NCBI RefSeq assembly: GCF_002355475.1
Contig: NZ_AP014862.1
Coordinates: 3,658,001 to 3,722,000 of the forward strand
Direction of reading: 5' to 3'
DNA from: Pseudomonas furukawaii
GTDB lineage: Bacteria; Pseudomonadota; Gammaproteobacteria; Pseudomonadales; Pseudomonadaceae
DNA: 64,000 bases
The notes beneath the pieces were generated by a model that was not told where the DNA came from, made no database searches, and saw nothing but the letters and a program-made list of their open reading frames with translations. Positions 21,414 to 32,413 of this stretch are shown one piece after another (the stretch's first letter is position 1; each line of letters starts with the position of its first letter). A program made the position numbers and the translations under genes.

Positions 21414-21641
21414 ATGAAGAAAACCCTGTCTCTCGCCCTGCTGCTGGCCGCCAGCCTTGGCCTCGCTGCCTGCGACAAGAAGGAAGAGGCGCAGGCTCCG
21501 GCGGCGCCGGCCACCGAATCCCAGCCGAGCGCTCCGGCTCCCGCGCCGACTCCGGCTCCCGCACCGGAAGCCGCTCCGGCCCCGACCGAGCCAGCTCCGG
21601 CCGCACCGGAAACGGCTCCGACCGAGGAGCAGAGCCAGTAA
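21414..21641 (+). CDS. small Pro/Ala-rich lipoprotein
   Basis: This is a 75-residue protein with a lipoprotein signal peptide MKKTLSLALLLAASLGLAAC; the lipobox LAAC puts lipidation at Cys20. The mature part is KKEE followed by almost pure Pro/Ala/Glu/Thr sequence with repeated PAP and APE units. It looks like an extended periplasmic spacer, with no fold or enzymatic motif. A TGGAGG ribosome site precedes the start. Asp after the Cys would favour retention at the inner membrane by the Lol avoidance rule known in enterobacteria; in Pseudomonas the rule is less strict. Confidence 0.75.
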   Translation: MKKTLSLALLLAASLGLAACDKKEEAQAPAAPATESQPSAPAPAPTPAPAPEAAPAPTEPAPAAPETAPTEEQSQ

Positions 21642-21659
21642 TCACCGGCTCACCGAAAC

Positions 21660-21690
21660 ACAAGGCCCGCATCTGCGGGCCTTGTCGTTT
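21660..21690. terminator. bidirectional terminator after the lipoprotein gene
   Basis: A perfect 12-bp inverted repeat (ACAAGGCCCGCA/TGCGGGCCTTGT, 21660-21685) is followed by CGTTT on the plus strand. It sits between the converging lipoprotein and MAPEG genes. Confidence 0.75.
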
Positions 21691-21696
21691 CCGGGG

Positions 21697-22086
21697 TCAG
21701 AGCGCCGGGCTCAGCATCAACAGCAGGCAACAGAGGAGGCCGACGCCCCACACCAGGCTGCGCAGGGTGGCCTTGTCGTTCCAGTAGAGGAAGAGGTACA
21801 GCACGCGGGTGACCACGAACAGCAGCGCCAGGGTCTCGACGAACCAGCCCTGGGTCTGGGTGACGTGGGCCACCAGCACGCCGGCGGCGAACAGCGGGAA
21901 GGCTTCGATGGTGTTCTGGTGCGCCGCCAGCGCCCGGGCACCGAAGCCGGTCAAGCGGGCCTGCTGCGCGCGGGGATGGTGGTTGTCGTAGCCCCTGCCC
22001 TCCTCCTTCATCGCCTTGGCAACGGGAATCTTGGCGATGTAGATCAGCAGCGCGACGGCGAACAGGCACCAGAACGGAATACTCAT
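21697..22086 (-). CDS. MAPEG family membrane protein
   Basis: This 129-residue protein has about four hydrophobic helices and the MAPEG signature region ALAAHQNTIEAFPLFAAGVLVA, where a conserved Asn and Glu lie in the second helix. Eukaryotic relatives use glutathione in eicosanoid metabolism; bacterial members have no settled function. The ATG at 22086 overlaps the DUF599 stop by four bases, so the two genes form a coupled pair. Confidence 0.85.
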   Translation of the reverse strand: MSIPFWCLFAVALLIYIAKIPVAKAMKEEGRGYDNHHPRAQQARLTGFGARALAAHQNTIEAFPLFAAGVLVAHVTQTQGWFVETLALLFVVTRVLYLFLYWNDKATLRSLVWGVGLLCCLLLMLSPAL

Positions 22087-22817
22087 TCGACTCTCTCCTT
22101 CGGCGCTTCCAGCGCCTGGGTCGGGGTGTAGACCATCACATCGAGCACATCGGAGTGGAACTCGCGGCGGTAGAGCACCAGAACCACGCCGCCAGTGACC
22201 AGCATGAAGAACCAGGGGTTGATGAACCAGGCCAGCATCGCCAGCCCGAAATAGTAGCTGCGCAGGCCGAAGTTGAACTGGTTGGCCGCCAGCGACACCA
22301 CGCGCGCCGCCCGCTCGGCGAAGGCCTTGCGCTCCTGCTCGGTGACATGCCGCTCCCCCATCATCGGCGCCGAGCCCACCAGCACGGCGGCGAAGTTGTA
22401 CTGGCGCATGCACCAGCTGAAGGTGAAGAAGGCGTAGACGAAGACCACCGCCAGTCCCAGCAGTTTGAGCTCGGACATGCCCCGGCTGGCCGGCTGCACG
22501 AAAGGCAGGTCCGCGAGGATCGAGACGGCGCGATCGGTCGAACCGAGCACGGTGAGAATACCCGCCAGGATGATCAGGGTGCTGGAAGCGAAGAAGGAGG
22601 CGTTGCGCTCCAGGTTGCCGATGACGCTGGCGTCGGCGATACGGTTGTCGCGCATCAGCAGGCGGCGCATCCAGTCCTCGCGATAGAGGTGCAGGACCGA
22701 CGCCAGGCAGGCGGTGTCCCGACCCTTCCAGATGGCATAGCGGGTGTAGCCCACCCAGCAACCGATGAACCAGAGGATGGCCAGCAAGTGGGGCCAGTTG
22801 CGGTAGAGGATCGACAT
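22083..22817 (-). CDS. DUF599 family membrane protein
   Basis: This 244-residue integral membrane protein has about four hydrophobic segments. The first is near residues 8-24; others are at about 75-93, 112-135 and 195-220. The family features WMRRLLMRDNRIADASVIGNLERNASFFASS and NFGLRSYYFGLA are clear. No biochemical function is assigned to DUF599. It is first in a two-gene unit with the MAPEG gene, through an ATGA overlap. Confidence 0.85.
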   Translation of the reverse strand: MSILYRNWPHLLAILWFIGCWVGYTRYAIWKGRDTACLASVLHLYREDWMRRLLMRDNRIADASVIGNLERNASFFASSTLIILAGILTVLGSTDRAVSILADLPFVQPASRGMSELKLLGLAVVFVYAFFTFSWCMRQYNFAAVLVGSAPMMGERHVTEQERKAFAERAARVVSLAANQFNFGLRSYYFGLAMLAWFINPWFFMLVTGGVVLVLYRREFHSDVLDVMVYTPTQALEAPKERVE

Positions 22818-22885
22818 GGAGATTCCTTTCGAAGATGCCGCGAATTATAGCGATTGGCGCTAGGGCTGGCTCCGGCGCCGCCACG

Positions 22886-22910
22886 AAAAAGGCCGCCCGG
22901 AGGCGGCCTT
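22886..22910 (-). terminator. rho-independent terminator of brnQ
   Basis: The stem AAGGCCGCC/GGCGGCCTT with a four-base loop is followed on the minus strand by TTTTT. It lies directly after the brnQ stop at 22929. Confidence 0.88.
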
Positions 22911-22928
22911 GAGCAAGGTATCGAGGCG

Positions 22929-24242
22929 TCAGGCGACCGCTTCCACCGACTTGCCCATCAGGCGGTCGACGAGCGCGGAAATCACCAGCACCGCGAGCAC
23001 CGGCAGCAGCCAACCGAGGCTCTGGTGAGCCAGGGGAAGCTTGGCGAAGGCCGCCGGAACCAGGCCATTGAAACCTGCGGCTGCGAGGCCGTCGGCCACA
23101 CCGAAGACCAGCGCGACCGCCATGGTCGGCACGAAGACGCGGCGCGGATCGACCCAGAGGCGGTCGGCCAGGCTGAGGGCGATCAGCACGATGGCCAGAG
23201 GATAGAGCCCCACCAGCACCGGAACCGAGAGGCTGATCAGCTGGGTCAGGCCCTGGTTGGCCACCAACAGGCTGAAGGCGCCGAACACCAGCACCACGGT
23301 GCGGTAGGAGACCGGCAGCAGCTTGCTGAAGAACTCGCCGCAGGCGGTCAGCAGGCCGACTGCGGTGGTCAGGCAGGCCAGGGTGATGACCACCGCCAGC
23401 AACAGGCTGCCGGCAGTGCCGAAGGTGTGCTGCACATAGGCGGTGAGGATCTGCACACCGTTCTGTGCCTCGCCGGCGATGCCCTGGCTGGTGGCCCCCA
23501 GGTAGAAGAGCGCGAGGTAGACCAGGGACAGGCCGAGGGCTGCGATGGAGCCGGCGATCATGGAGTAACGGGTCACCAGGGCCGCGTCCTTCACGCCGCG
23601 ATCGCGGATGGCGGTGGCGATCACGATGCCGAAGACCAACGCACCCAGGGTGTCCATGGTGAGGTATCCCTGGAGGAAGCCTTCCACCAGCGGTGCCGCC
23701 TGGTAGGCCTGGGTGGCGCTGCCGATTTCGCCGGCAGGCGCAAGGATCGCCGCGCCCCCCAGCACCAGCAGGGCCGAGAGCAGCACCGGGGTGATGAACT
23801 TGCCGATGCTGTCCACCAGCCTGCCCGGATTGAGGGCGAGGAAGAGTACGGCGGCGAAGTAGGCCGCGCTGTAGACGAACAGGGCGATGCCACTTTCACC
23901 GGTGAACGGGGCGACGCCCATTTCAAAGGACACCACGGCGGTACGCGGGGTAGCGAACAACGGGCCGATGGCCAGGTAGACGGCCACCGCCAGCATCGCG
24001 CCGGCGCGCTTGCCCAGGGGCGCCGTCAGACGGTCCATGCCACCGCCGACGCGGGCCAGCGCCACAACGGTGAGCAAAGGCAGGCCGACGCCGGTCAGGA
24101 GGAAACCCAGGGCGGCGCGCCAGACGTGCTCGCCTGCGGCCAGGCCGGCGCTGGGCGGGAAGATGATATTGCCCGCGCCCAGGAACAGCGCGAAGGTCAT
24201 AAAGCCAAGGGCCAGGAGGTCCGAGCCTTTCAATCGAGTCAT
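22929..24242 (-). CDS. brnQ: branched-chain amino acid transport system II carrier protein
   Basis: BrnQ is a cation-coupled inner-membrane importer of leucine, isoleucine and valine. The 437-residue protein has about 12 hydrophobic segments and the family start MTRLKGSDLLALGFMTFALF followed by FLGAGNIIFPPSAG. The ATG at 24242 was preferred over an in-frame GTG at 24257 because of this conserved start. It has its own terminator, and a 300-base upstream gap carries repeated GCAACC elements that may be regulatory. Confidence 0.93.
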   Translation of the reverse strand: MTRLKGSDLLALGFMTFALFLGAGNIIFPPSAGLAAGEHVWRAALGFLLTGVGLPLLTVVALARVGGGMDRLTAPLGKRAGAMLAVAVYLAIGPLFATPRTAVVSFEMGVAPFTGESGIALFVYSAAYFAAVLFLALNPGRLVDSIGKFITPVLLSALLVLGGAAILAPAGEIGSATQAYQAAPLVEGFLQGYLTMDTLGALVFGIVIATAIRDRGVKDAALVTRYSMIAGSIAALGLSLVYLALFYLGATSQGIAGEAQNGVQILTAYVQHTFGTAGSLLLAVVITLACLTTAVGLLTACGEFFSKLLPVSYRTVVLVFGAFSLLVANQGLTQLISLSVPVLVGLYPLAIVLIALSLADRLWVDPRRVFVPTMAVALVFGVADGLAAAGFNGLVPAAFAKLPLAHQSLGWLLPVLAVLVISALVDRLMGKSVEAVA

Positions 24243-24378
24243 GAGGGGAAGTACCACAGAAAGAAATTCATTGTTCCGAAGGGTTTCCCATTGGGTCGGG
24301 GGAAACGTTATCCATCCGTTTGGGATCGATCTCTGGTGCGCCGCCTCTGCTCTTTTGGAGCTTGGCGAGTGCGAGAGT

Positions 24379-24471
24379 GCAACCCGGGGATTCTACTGCG
24401 GGTTGCGGCTGCCGTGAGCCAGCCTGTCGGAGCTGCAACCGATAATGTCGTCTGCCCGACAAATGGTTGCA
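24379..24471. repeat. four GCAACC elements in two inverted pairs
   Basis: GCAACCCG (24379-24386) pairs with CGGGTTGC (24399-24406), and TGCAACC (24434-24440) pairs with GGTTGCA (24465-24471). All four share the GCAACC core within 93 bases. They could be operator half-sites or RNA stems upstream of brnQ. Confidence 0.5.
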
Positions 24472-24503
24472 CCCATGCCGCTTCGGCGAGATGCGCTGAA
24501 CGA

Positions 24504-24531
24504 CAAAGGCCACCCCGAGGGGTGGCCTTTG
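24504..24531 (-). terminator. hairpin downstream of sucCD
   Basis: A perfect 13-bp inverted repeat, CAAAGGCCACCCC/GGGGTGGCCTTTG, starts 19 bases after the sucD stop. The T run on the minus strand is only TTTGT, so it may act as a moderate terminator or as a 3'-end stabiliser. Confidence 0.6.
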
Positions 24532-24549
24532 TGGGGGAATCAAGACGCC

Positions 24550-25437
24550 TTAGGCTTTCTTGACTTCCCAGCCGGTCAGCTCGGCCAGGGCCTTGCCGAT
24601 GTCGGCCAGGGAGCGCACGGTCTTCACACCGGCGTCCTGCAGGGCGGCGAACTTCTCGTCCGCAGTGCCCTTGCCACCGGAGATGATGGCGCCCGCGTGG
24701 CCCATGCGCTTGCCGGGCGGAGCGGTCACGCCAGCGATGTAGGACACCACCGGCTTGGTCACGTTGGCCTTGATGAAGGCAGCGGCTTCTTCTTCAGCGG
24801 AACCGCCGATTTCGCCGATCATCACGATGGCTTCGGTCTGCGGGTCTTCCTGGAACAGCTTCAGGATGTCGATGAAGTTGGAGCCCGGGATCGGGTCACC
24901 GCCGATGCCCACGCAGGTGGACTGGCCGAAGCCGGCGTCGGTGGTCTGCTTCACGGCTTCATAGGTCAGGGTGCCCGAACGGGACACGATGCCTACCTTG
25001 CCCGGCAGGTGGATGTGGCCGGGCATGATGCCGATCTTGCACTCGCCGGGAGTGATCACGCCCGGGCAGTTCGGGCCGATCAGGCGTACGCCCAGCTCGT
25101 CGCACTTGACCTTGGCGTCCAGCATGTCGAGGGTGGGGATGCCCTCGGTGATGCAGACGATCAGCTTGATGCCGCCATTGGCCGCTTCCAGGATGGAATC
25201 CTTGCAGAAGGGAGCCGGTACGTAGATCACCGAAGCTTCGGCGCCGGTGGCTTCAACGGCTTCCTTGACGGTGTTGAACACCGGCAGGCCCAGGTGGGTG
25301 GTGCCGCCCTTGCCGGGGGTCACGCCGCCAACCATCTTGGTGCCGTAGGCGATGGCTTGTTCGGAGTGGAAGGTACCCTGGCTACCGGTGAAACCCTGGC
25401 AGATGACTTTGGTGTCTTTGTTGATCAGGACGCTCAT
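24550..25437 (-). CDS. sucD: succinyl-CoA synthetase, alpha subunit
   Basis: SucD with SucC converts succinyl-CoA to succinate with formation of ATP or GTP in the TCA cycle. The 295-residue protein begins [22 protein letters not shown], has the CoA-binding fold (GGVTPGKGG) and carries the phospho-His loop [17 protein letters not shown]. Its ATG shares one base with the sucC stop (TAATG), indicating tight coupling for equal subunit output. Confidence 0.97.
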   Translation of the reverse strand: MSVLINKDTKVICQGFTGSQGTFHSEQAIAYGTKMVGGVTPGKGGTTHLGLPVFNTVKEAVEATGAEASVIYVPAPFCKDSILEAANGGIKLIVCITEGIPTLDMLDAKVKCDELGVRLIGPNCPGVITPGECKIGIMPGHIHLPGKVGIVSRSGTLTYEAVKQTTDAGFGQSTCVGIGGDPIPGSNFIDILKLFQEDPQTEAIVMIGEIGGSAEEEAAAFIKANVTKPVVSYIAGVTAPPGKRMGHAGAIISGGKGTADEKFAALQDAGVKTVRSLADIGKALAELTGWEVKKA

Positions 25438-26603
25438 TACTTGCCCTCCGCGGCCTTGACGACTTGCTGTGCAGCGTCGGTGAGGCTGGTCGCCGCGATG
25501 ATGTTCAGACCGCTCTCGGCCAGTACTTTGGCGCCGAGGTCAGCATTGTTGCCTTCCAGACGGACAACCACCGGAACCTTCACGCCCACTTCCTTCACGG
25601 CGCCGATGATGCCTTCGGCGATCATGTCGCAGCGAACGATGCCGCCGAAGATGTTCACCAGAACAGCCTGGACGTTGGAGTCGGACAGGATGATCTTGAA
25701 CGCCTCGGTCACGCGCTCCTTGGTAGCGCCACCGCCCACGTCGAGGAAGTTGGCCGGCTTGCCACCGTGCAGGTTGACGATGTCCATGGTGCCCATGGCC
25801 AGGCCAGCGCCGTTCACCATGCAGCCGATGTTGCCTTCCAGGGCCACGTAGTTCAGTTCCCATTTCTGCGCATGGGCTTCACGAGCGTCGTCCTGGGACG
25901 GGTCGTGCATGGCGCGCAGCTTGGGCTGACGGTACATGGCGTTGCTGTCGATGTTGATCTTGGCGTCCAGGCAGTGCAGGTTGCCGTCGGCCTTGATCAC
26001 CAGCGGGTTCACTTCCAGCAGGGCCAGGTCGTAGTCCTGGAACAGCTTGGCCAGGTTCACGAAGATGTGGGTGAACTGCTTGATCTGGTCACCTTCCAGG
26101 CCCAGCTGGAATGCCAGCTCGCGGCCCTGGTAGGGCTGAGCGCCGACCAGCGGGTCGATGGTGGCCTTGAGGATCTTCTCGGGGGTGTCGTGAGCTACTT
26201 TCTCGATGTCCACGCCACCTTCGGTGGAGGCCATGAACACGATGCGGCGGCTGGAACGATCTACCACGGCGCCCAGGTACAGTTCCTTGGCGATGTCGGT
26301 GCAGGACTCGACCAGGATCTTGCTGACCGGCTGACCGTTGGCGTCAGTCTGGTAAGTCACCAGGCGCTTGCCCAGCCAGTTGGCGGCGAAGGCCTTGGCG
26401 TCTTCCTTGCTCTTGACCAGCTTCACGCCGCCCGCTTTACCGCGGCCGCCAGCGTGGACCTGGGCCTTGACGACCCATTCGCTGCCACCGATTTTTTCGC
26501 AGGCTTCTGCGGCTTCTTCCGGGGTGTCTACGGCGAAGCCCTTGGATACGGGCAGGCCGTATTCAGCGAACAGCTGCTTACCCTGATACTCGTGGAGATT
26601 CAT
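25437..26603 (-). CDS. sucC: succinyl-CoA synthetase, beta subunit
   Basis: This 388-residue ATP-grasp subunit provides the nucleotide and succinate sites of succinyl-CoA synthetase. The family start [20 protein letters not shown], the [16 protein letters not shown] nucleotide loop and [16 protein letters not shown] are present. It is the first gene of sucCD and lies 200 bases downstream of lpdG, a gap that holds a large hairpin. It may have its own promoter as well as readthrough from sucAB-lpdG. Confidence 0.97.
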   Translation of the reverse strand: MNLHEYQGKQLFAEYGLPVSKGFAVDTPEEAAEACEKIGGSEWVVKAQVHAGGRGKAGGVKLVKSKEDAKAFAANWLGKRLVTYQTDANGQPVSKILVESCTDIAKELYLGAVVDRSSRRIVFMASTEGGVDIEKVAHDTPEKILKATIDPLVGAQPYQGRELAFQLGLEGDQIKQFTHIFVNLAKLFQDYDLALLEVNPLVIKADGNLHCLDAKINIDSNAMYRQPKLRAMHDPSQDDAREAHAQKWELNYVALEGNIGCMVNGAGLAMGTMDIVNLHGGKPANFLDVGGGATKERVTEAFKIILSDSNVQAVLVNIFGGIVRCDMIAEGIIGAVKEVGVKVPVVVRLEGNNADLGAKVLAESGLNIIAATSLTDAAQQVVKAAEGK

Positions 26604-26763
26604 GCTTGTCTACCGTCTTCGTTTAGGTATTGCGCATTCGGCGCTGCATTCGTGGTGCCGCGCCACCTGTGACTGCCGGTGAGGGCAGTCCGGCGGGTCT
26701 TCCGCGTCGAACGGCGACGCTTCGGTCACTGCTCAAGACGGGCATCCCACCGTGGTTCCGACT

Positions 26764-26795
26764 CCCGCACAGGCCACGCGCGCGACCTGTGCGGG
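26764..26795 (-). other. hairpin between lpdG and sucC
   Basis: A perfect 10-bp stem, CCCGCACAGG (26764-26773) with CCTGTGCGGG (26786-26795), lies just after the lpdG stop. No T run follows on either strand, so it may be an mRNA-stabilising or attenuation structure rather than a full terminator. Confidence 0.45.
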
Positions 26796-26803
26796 GATGT
26801 TGC

Positions 26804-28243
<1,440 letters not shown>

Positions 28244-28268
28244 TCATTCCTTCTCGGATGAAACCGGA

Positions 28269-28290
28269 CGACCCCTCTTTCAAGGGGTCG
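28269..28290 (-). other. intra-operon hairpin between sucB and lpdG
   Basis: The stem CGACCCCT (28269-28276) pairs with AGGGGTCG (28283-28290) across a six-base loop in the 69-base gap. It has no U tract, so it probably adjusts the stability or relative expression of the sucAB and lpdG parts of the transcript. Confidence 0.45.
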
Positions 28291-28309
28291 CCGTGGGAGA
28301 GGCTGGCGA

Positions 28310-29536
28310 TCAGATGTCCAGCAGCAGACGAGCCGGGTCTTCCAGCAGGTTCTTGATGGTCACCAGGAAGCTCACCGCCTCCTTGCCGTCGATCAGACGG
28401 TGATCGTAGGACAGAGCCAGGTACATCATCGGGCGGATAACCACCTGACCGTTGATCGCCATGGGGCGTTGGATGATGTTGTGCATGCCGAGGATCGCGG
28501 CCTGCGGCGGGTTGACGATCGGGGTCGACATCATCGAACCGAAAGTACCGCCATTGGTGATGGTGAAGGTGCCGCCGGTCATCTCGTCGATGGACAGCTT
28601 GCCCTCACGTGCCTTCTTGCCAAAGGTGGCGATGCCGCTTTCCACTTCAGCCAGGCTCATCAGTTCGGCATTGCGCAGGACCGGAACCACCAGGCCACGA
28701 TCGCTGGACACGGCGACGCCGATGTCCTGGTAGCCGTGGTACACGATGTCGTTGCCGTCGATGGAGGCGTTGACCGCCGGGAAGCGCTTCAGCGCCTCGA
28801 CGGAGGCCTTGACGAAGAAGGACATGAAGCCCAGGCGAACGCCATTGTGGGTCTTCTCGAACAGGTCCTTGTACTTCGAACGCAGGGCCATGACTTCGGT
28901 CATGTCGACTTCGTTGAAGGTGGTCAGCATGGCCATGGTGGACTGGGCTTCGACCAGACGCTCGGCAACCTTGGCACGCAGGCGGGTCATGGGTACGCGC
29001 TTCTCGACGCGGTCGCCAGCGGCGAACACCGGAGCCTCGGCAGCCGGGGCGGCGGGCTTGGCGGCCGGAGCGGCCGGGGCGTTCTTCTTGGCCTCGACGG
29101 CGGCGACCACGTCTTCCTTGGTCACGCGACCGCCCTTGCCGGTGCCGGCGATGCTGTTCGGATCGATGCCGTTCTCCTCGGCCAGCTTGCGGGCGGCCGG
29201 GGACAGGATGGCGTCGTCAGCGGCGGCGGCCGGGGCGGCGGCCTGGGCAGCAGGTGCGGCAGCCGGGGCGGCGGCAGGAGCGGCAGCGGCTGCGGCAGCG
29301 CCGGCGTTCAGCTTGCCGAGCAGTTCGCCGCTGAGGACGGTGTCGCCCTCGTTCTTGACGATTTCAGCCAGGACGCCGTCGGCCTCGGCCAGGACTTCCA
29401 TGACCACCTTGTCGGTCTCGATGTCGACGATCAGCTCATCGCGCTTGACTGCGTCACCCGGCTTCTTGTGCCAGGTGGCCACGGTGCCGTCGGCAACCGA
29501 TTCCGGGAAGGTGGGGGCTTTGATCTCGATAGCCAT
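28310..29536 (-). CDS. sucB: 2-oxoglutarate dehydrogenase E2, dihydrolipoamide succinyltransferase
   Basis: This 408-residue core enzyme transfers succinyl from lipoate to CoA. It has one lipoyl domain with K43 in [10 protein letters not shown], then an Ala/Pro-rich flexible linker (about 75-105). A peripheral-subunit-binding domain ([15 protein letters not shown]) follows, then a second linker and the catalytic domain ending with the active-site motif [16 protein letters not shown]. It follows sucA after 45 bases in the sucAB-lpdG operon. Confidence 0.97.
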   Translation of the reverse strand: MAIEIKAPTFPESVADGTVATWHKKPGDAVKRDELIVDIETDKVVMEVLAEADGVLAEIVKNEGDTVLSGELLGKLNAGAAAAAAAPAAAPAAAPAAQAAAPAAAADDAILSPAARKLAEENGIDPNSIAGTGKGGRVTKEDVVAAVEAKKNAPAAPAAKPAAPAAEAPVFAAGDRVEKRVPMTRLRAKVAERLVEAQSTMAMLTTFNEVDMTEVMALRSKYKDLFEKTHNGVRLGFMSFFVKASVEALKRFPAVNASIDGNDIVYHGYQDIGVAVSSDRGLVVPVLRNAELMSLAEVESGIATFGKKAREGKLSIDEMTGGTFTITNGGTFGSMMSTPIVNPPQAAILGMHNIIQRPMAINGQVVIRPMMYLALSYDHRLIDGKEAVSFLVTIKNLLEDPARLLLDI

Positions 29537-29581
29537 TGTTCAGGGTTCCTATCTAAATTCGGTTTCTTCTGCGCGAAGGCG

Positions 29582-32413
29582 TTAAACAGTAAAGGCATCT
29601 TGCAGCAGTTTTTCCTGCTGCTCAGCGTGCATCGAGGCGTAACCGCAGGCGGGCGCCGCCGAGGCCTCGCGGCCGGCGTACTCGAGGAACAGCCCTTTCT
29701 TGTGGGCGGTCGCCACGCGACGCATGTGGTGCTGGCTGCAGTACCAGGCACCCTGGTTCATCGGCTCTTCCTGGCACCAGACGATGTGCTTGAGGTTCTT
29801 GTACGGAGCCAGGACCTCGGCCAGGTCGTCCTCGGGGAACGGATACAGCTGTTCCAGGCGCACGATGGCGATGTCTTCGCGACCCTCGGCACGGCGCTTC
29901 TCCAGCAGGTCGTAGTAGACCTTGCCGCTGCACAGGACCAGACGATCCACCTTCTTCGGATCGAGGGTATCGATCTCGCCGATGACGGTCTGGAAGGAGC
30001 CTTCCGCCAGATCTTCCAGGGTCGAGATGGCCAGCTTGTGGCGCAGCAGCGACTTCGGCGTGAGCACGACCAGCGGCTTGCGCAGCGGGCGGATCACCTG
30101 ACGACGCAGCAGATGGTAGATCTGTGCCGGGGTGGTCGGTACGCAGACCTGGATGTTGTGCTCGGCGCACAGCTGCAGGTAGCGCTCCAGGCGCGCGGAG
30201 GAGTGCTCCGGACCCTGGCCTTCGTAGCCGTGGGGCAGCAGCATGGTCAGGCCGCACAGACGACCCCACTTGTGCTCGCCGCTGGTGATGAACTGGTCGA
30301 TCACCACCTGGGCGCCGTTGGCGAAGTCACCGAACTGGGCTTCCCAGATCACCAGCGCGTTGGGCGTGGTGGTGGAGTAACCGTATTCGAACGCCAGTAC
30401 GGCTTCTTCCGACAGGTAGGAGTCGTACAGTTCGAACTTGGGCTGGTCGGCGAACAGGTTCTGCAGCGGCAGGTAGGTGCTGGCGTCCTTCTGGCTGTGC
30501 AGCGCCGCATGGCGGTGCGAGAAGGTACCGCGGCCCACGTCCTGGCCGGTGATGCGCACCGGGTGGCCTTCGAACAACAGGGTGGCGTACGCCATGGTTT
30601 CGGCGTAGCCCCAGTTGATCGGCATGGCACCGGCGCCCATCTTCTGGCGGTCTTCGAGGATCTTGGCGACCTGGCGCTGGACCACGAAGCCTTCCGGAAT
30701 CTCCTGCAGCTTGGCGGAGAGCTCCTGCAGGGTCTTCAGCTCGAAGCGGGTGTCGTGACGCGCGGTCCAGGCATGGCCCAGGTAGGGGCGCCAGTCGACG
30801 AAGAGCTCCTTGTTGGGCTCCTTCACCAGGCTCTTGACCACGTGCTGGCCGTTGTCCAGGGCAGCGCGGTACTCGTCCACCTTGGCCTGGATAGCAGCGG
30901 CATCGAGCACGCCGGAGCTGCTCAGGGCATCGGCATACTGCTCGCGCGTGGTGCGCTGCTTGCCGATCTGCTGGTACATCAGCGGCTGGGTGCCGGACGG
31001 CTCGTCGGCCTCGTTGTGGCCGCGGCGGCGGTAGCAGACCAGGTCGATGACCACGTCGCGCTTGAACTGCATGCGGTAGTCGACGGCCAACTGGGTCACG
31101 AACAGCACGGCTTCCGGATCGTCACCGTTCACGTGCAGGATCGGCGCCTGGATCATCTTGGCGACGTCGGTGCAGTACTCGGTGGAGCGGGAGTCTTCCG
31201 GACGGCTGGTGGTGAAGCCGACCTGGTTGTTGATGACGATGTGGATGGTGCCGCCGGTCCGATAGCCGCGGGTCTGCGACATCTGGAAGGTTTCCATCAC
31301 CACGCCCTGGCCGGCGAAGGCCGCGTCACCGTGGATGGAGATCGGCAGAACCTTGTCGCCGGTCTTGTCCTGGCGGCGGTCCTGGCGGGCGCGCACGGAG
31401 CCTTCCACCACCGGGGAAACGATTTCCAGGTGGGACGGGTTGAACGCCAGGGCCAGGTGGACTTCGCCGCCCGGGGTCATGACGTTGGAGGAGAAGCCCT
31501 GGTGGTATTTCACGTCACCGGAGGACAGGCCCTCGGTCTTCTTGCCTTCGAACTCGTCGAACAGGTCGCGCGGGTTCTTGCCGAAGGTGTTGACCAGGAC
31601 GTTCAGGCGGCCGCGGTGGGCCATGCCGATGACGATTTCCTTCAGGCCGTAGGAGCCAGAGCGCTGGATGATCTCGTCCAGCAGCGGGATCAGGCTCTCG
31701 CCACCCTCCAGGCCGAAACGCTTGGTGCCCGGGTACTTGGTGCCCAGGTACTTTTCCAGGCCTTCGGCTGCGGTCAGACGCTCCAGCAGGTGGCTCTGGA
31801 CTTCCGGCGAGAAGGCAGGACGGCCGCGCACGCTTTCCAGACGCTGCTGGAACCACTTGCGCTGATCGGAATCGACGATGTGGGTGAACTCAGCGCCGAT
31901 GGTGCGGCAATACGTCTCGTTGAGCGTTTGCTGAATTTCACGCAGAGTCGCCTCCTCCTTGCCGATGTAGAGCTCACCGGTACGGAAGGTGGTATCGAGG
32001 TCGGCGTCGGTCAGGCCGTAATGGCGAATCGACAGATCGGCAGGAGCCGGACGCTGCCACAGGCCAAGCGGATCGAGCTTGGAGGCCTGATGACCGCGCA
32101 TGCGGAAAGCCTGGATCAGGCGCAGGACTTCTACCTGCTTCTTCTCGTGTTCGCTGCTGACGGCGCCAGCGGAAACCGGCTGGGCGCGGCGCTGGTTCTT
32201 GGCGAGCAGTACGAAATGATCACGAACGGTGGAGTGCGAAACGTCGGTGGCAACGCTGCCGTCGGTGGGCAGTTTCTGGAAGTAGGTGCGCCACTCTTCT
32301 GGCACAGCGTTGGGATCGTGCAGGTAAAGCTCATAGAGCTCTTCCACATAGGCAGCGTTACCACCGGATAGGTGGGCGCTGTTCCACATGCGCTGCATTT
32401 CGCTTTCTTGCAT
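29582..32413 (-). CDS. sucA: 2-oxoglutarate dehydrogenase E1
   Basis: This 943-residue thiamine-diphosphate enzyme decarboxylates 2-oxoglutarate and succinylates lipoate on SucB. It has the E1o N-terminal SHLSGGNAAYVEELYE-type segment, the GMAHRGRLNVLVN and HGDAAFAGQGV motifs and the C-terminal EEPMNQGAWYC region. It heads sucAB-lpdG. The 242-base gap upstream separates it from sdhB on the same strand and probably holds a promoter, with readthrough from sdh also possible. Confidence 0.97.
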   Translation of the reverse strand: MQESEMQRMWNSAHLSGGNAAYVEELYELYLHDPNAVPEEWRTYFQKLPTDGSVATDVSHSTVRDHFVLLAKNQRRAQPVSAGAVSSEHEKKQVEVLRLIQAFRMRGHQASKLDPLGLWQRPAPADLSIRHYGLTDADLDTTFRTGELYIGKEEATLREIQQTLNETYCRTIGAEFTHIVDSDQRKWFQQRLESVRGRPAFSPEVQSHLLERLTAAEGLEKYLGTKYPGTKRFGLEGGESLIPLLDEIIQRSGSYGLKEIVIGMAHRGRLNVLVNTFGKNPRDLFDEFEGKKTEGLSSGDVKYHQGFSSNVMTPGGEVHLALAFNPSHLEIVSPVVEGSVRARQDRRQDKTGDKVLPISIHGDAAFAGQGVVMETFQMSQTRGYRTGGTIHIVINNQVGFTTSRPEDSRSTEYCTDVAKMIQAPILHVNGDDPEAVLFVTQLAVDYRMQFKRDVVIDLVCYRRRGHNEADEPSGTQPLMYQQIGKQRTTREQYADALSSSGVLDAAAIQAKVDEYRAALDNGQHVVKSLVKEPNKELFVDWRPYLGHAWTARHDTRFELKTLQELSAKLQEIPEGFVVQRQVAKILEDRQKMGAGAMPINWGYAETMAYATLLFEGHPVRITGQDVGRGTFSHRHAALHSQKDASTYLPLQNLFADQPKFELYDSYLSEEAVLAFEYGYSTTTPNALVIWEAQFGDFANGAQVVIDQFITSGEHKWGRLCGLTMLLPHGYEGQGPEHSSARLERYLQLCAEHNIQVCVPTTPAQIYHLLRRQVIRPLRKPLVVLTPKSLLRHKLAISTLEDLAEGSFQTVIGEIDTLDPKKVDRLVLCSGKVYYDLLEKRRAEGREDIAIVRLEQLYPFPEDDLAEVLAPYKNLKHIVWCQEEPMNQGAWYCSQHHMRRVATAHKKGLFLEYAGREASAAPACGYASMHAEQQEKLLQDAFTV

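Larger units (their letters stand above)
24243..24549. other. intergenic region upstream of brnQ and downstream of sucD
   Basis: This 307-base gap contains the sucCD hairpin at 24504-24531 and, closer to brnQ, four copies of GCAACC arranged as two inverted pairs (24379-24471). The brnQ promoter must lie here, but no clear -35/-10 pair was recognised. No coding sequence is supported. Confidence 0.6.

Noticed and set aside
29215-29320. Ala/Pro-rich repetitive stretch in sucB as a possible repeat element
   Set aside because: It is the usual flexible linker between the lipoyl and subunit-binding domains of E2 proteins.
28400-32371. Very long open frame on the plus strand opposite sucB and sucA
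   Set aside because: It is an antisense shadow of high-GC genes: no ribosome site, no domain, His/Gly/Val-rich nonsense sequence, while sucA and sucB on the other strand have all their motifs.
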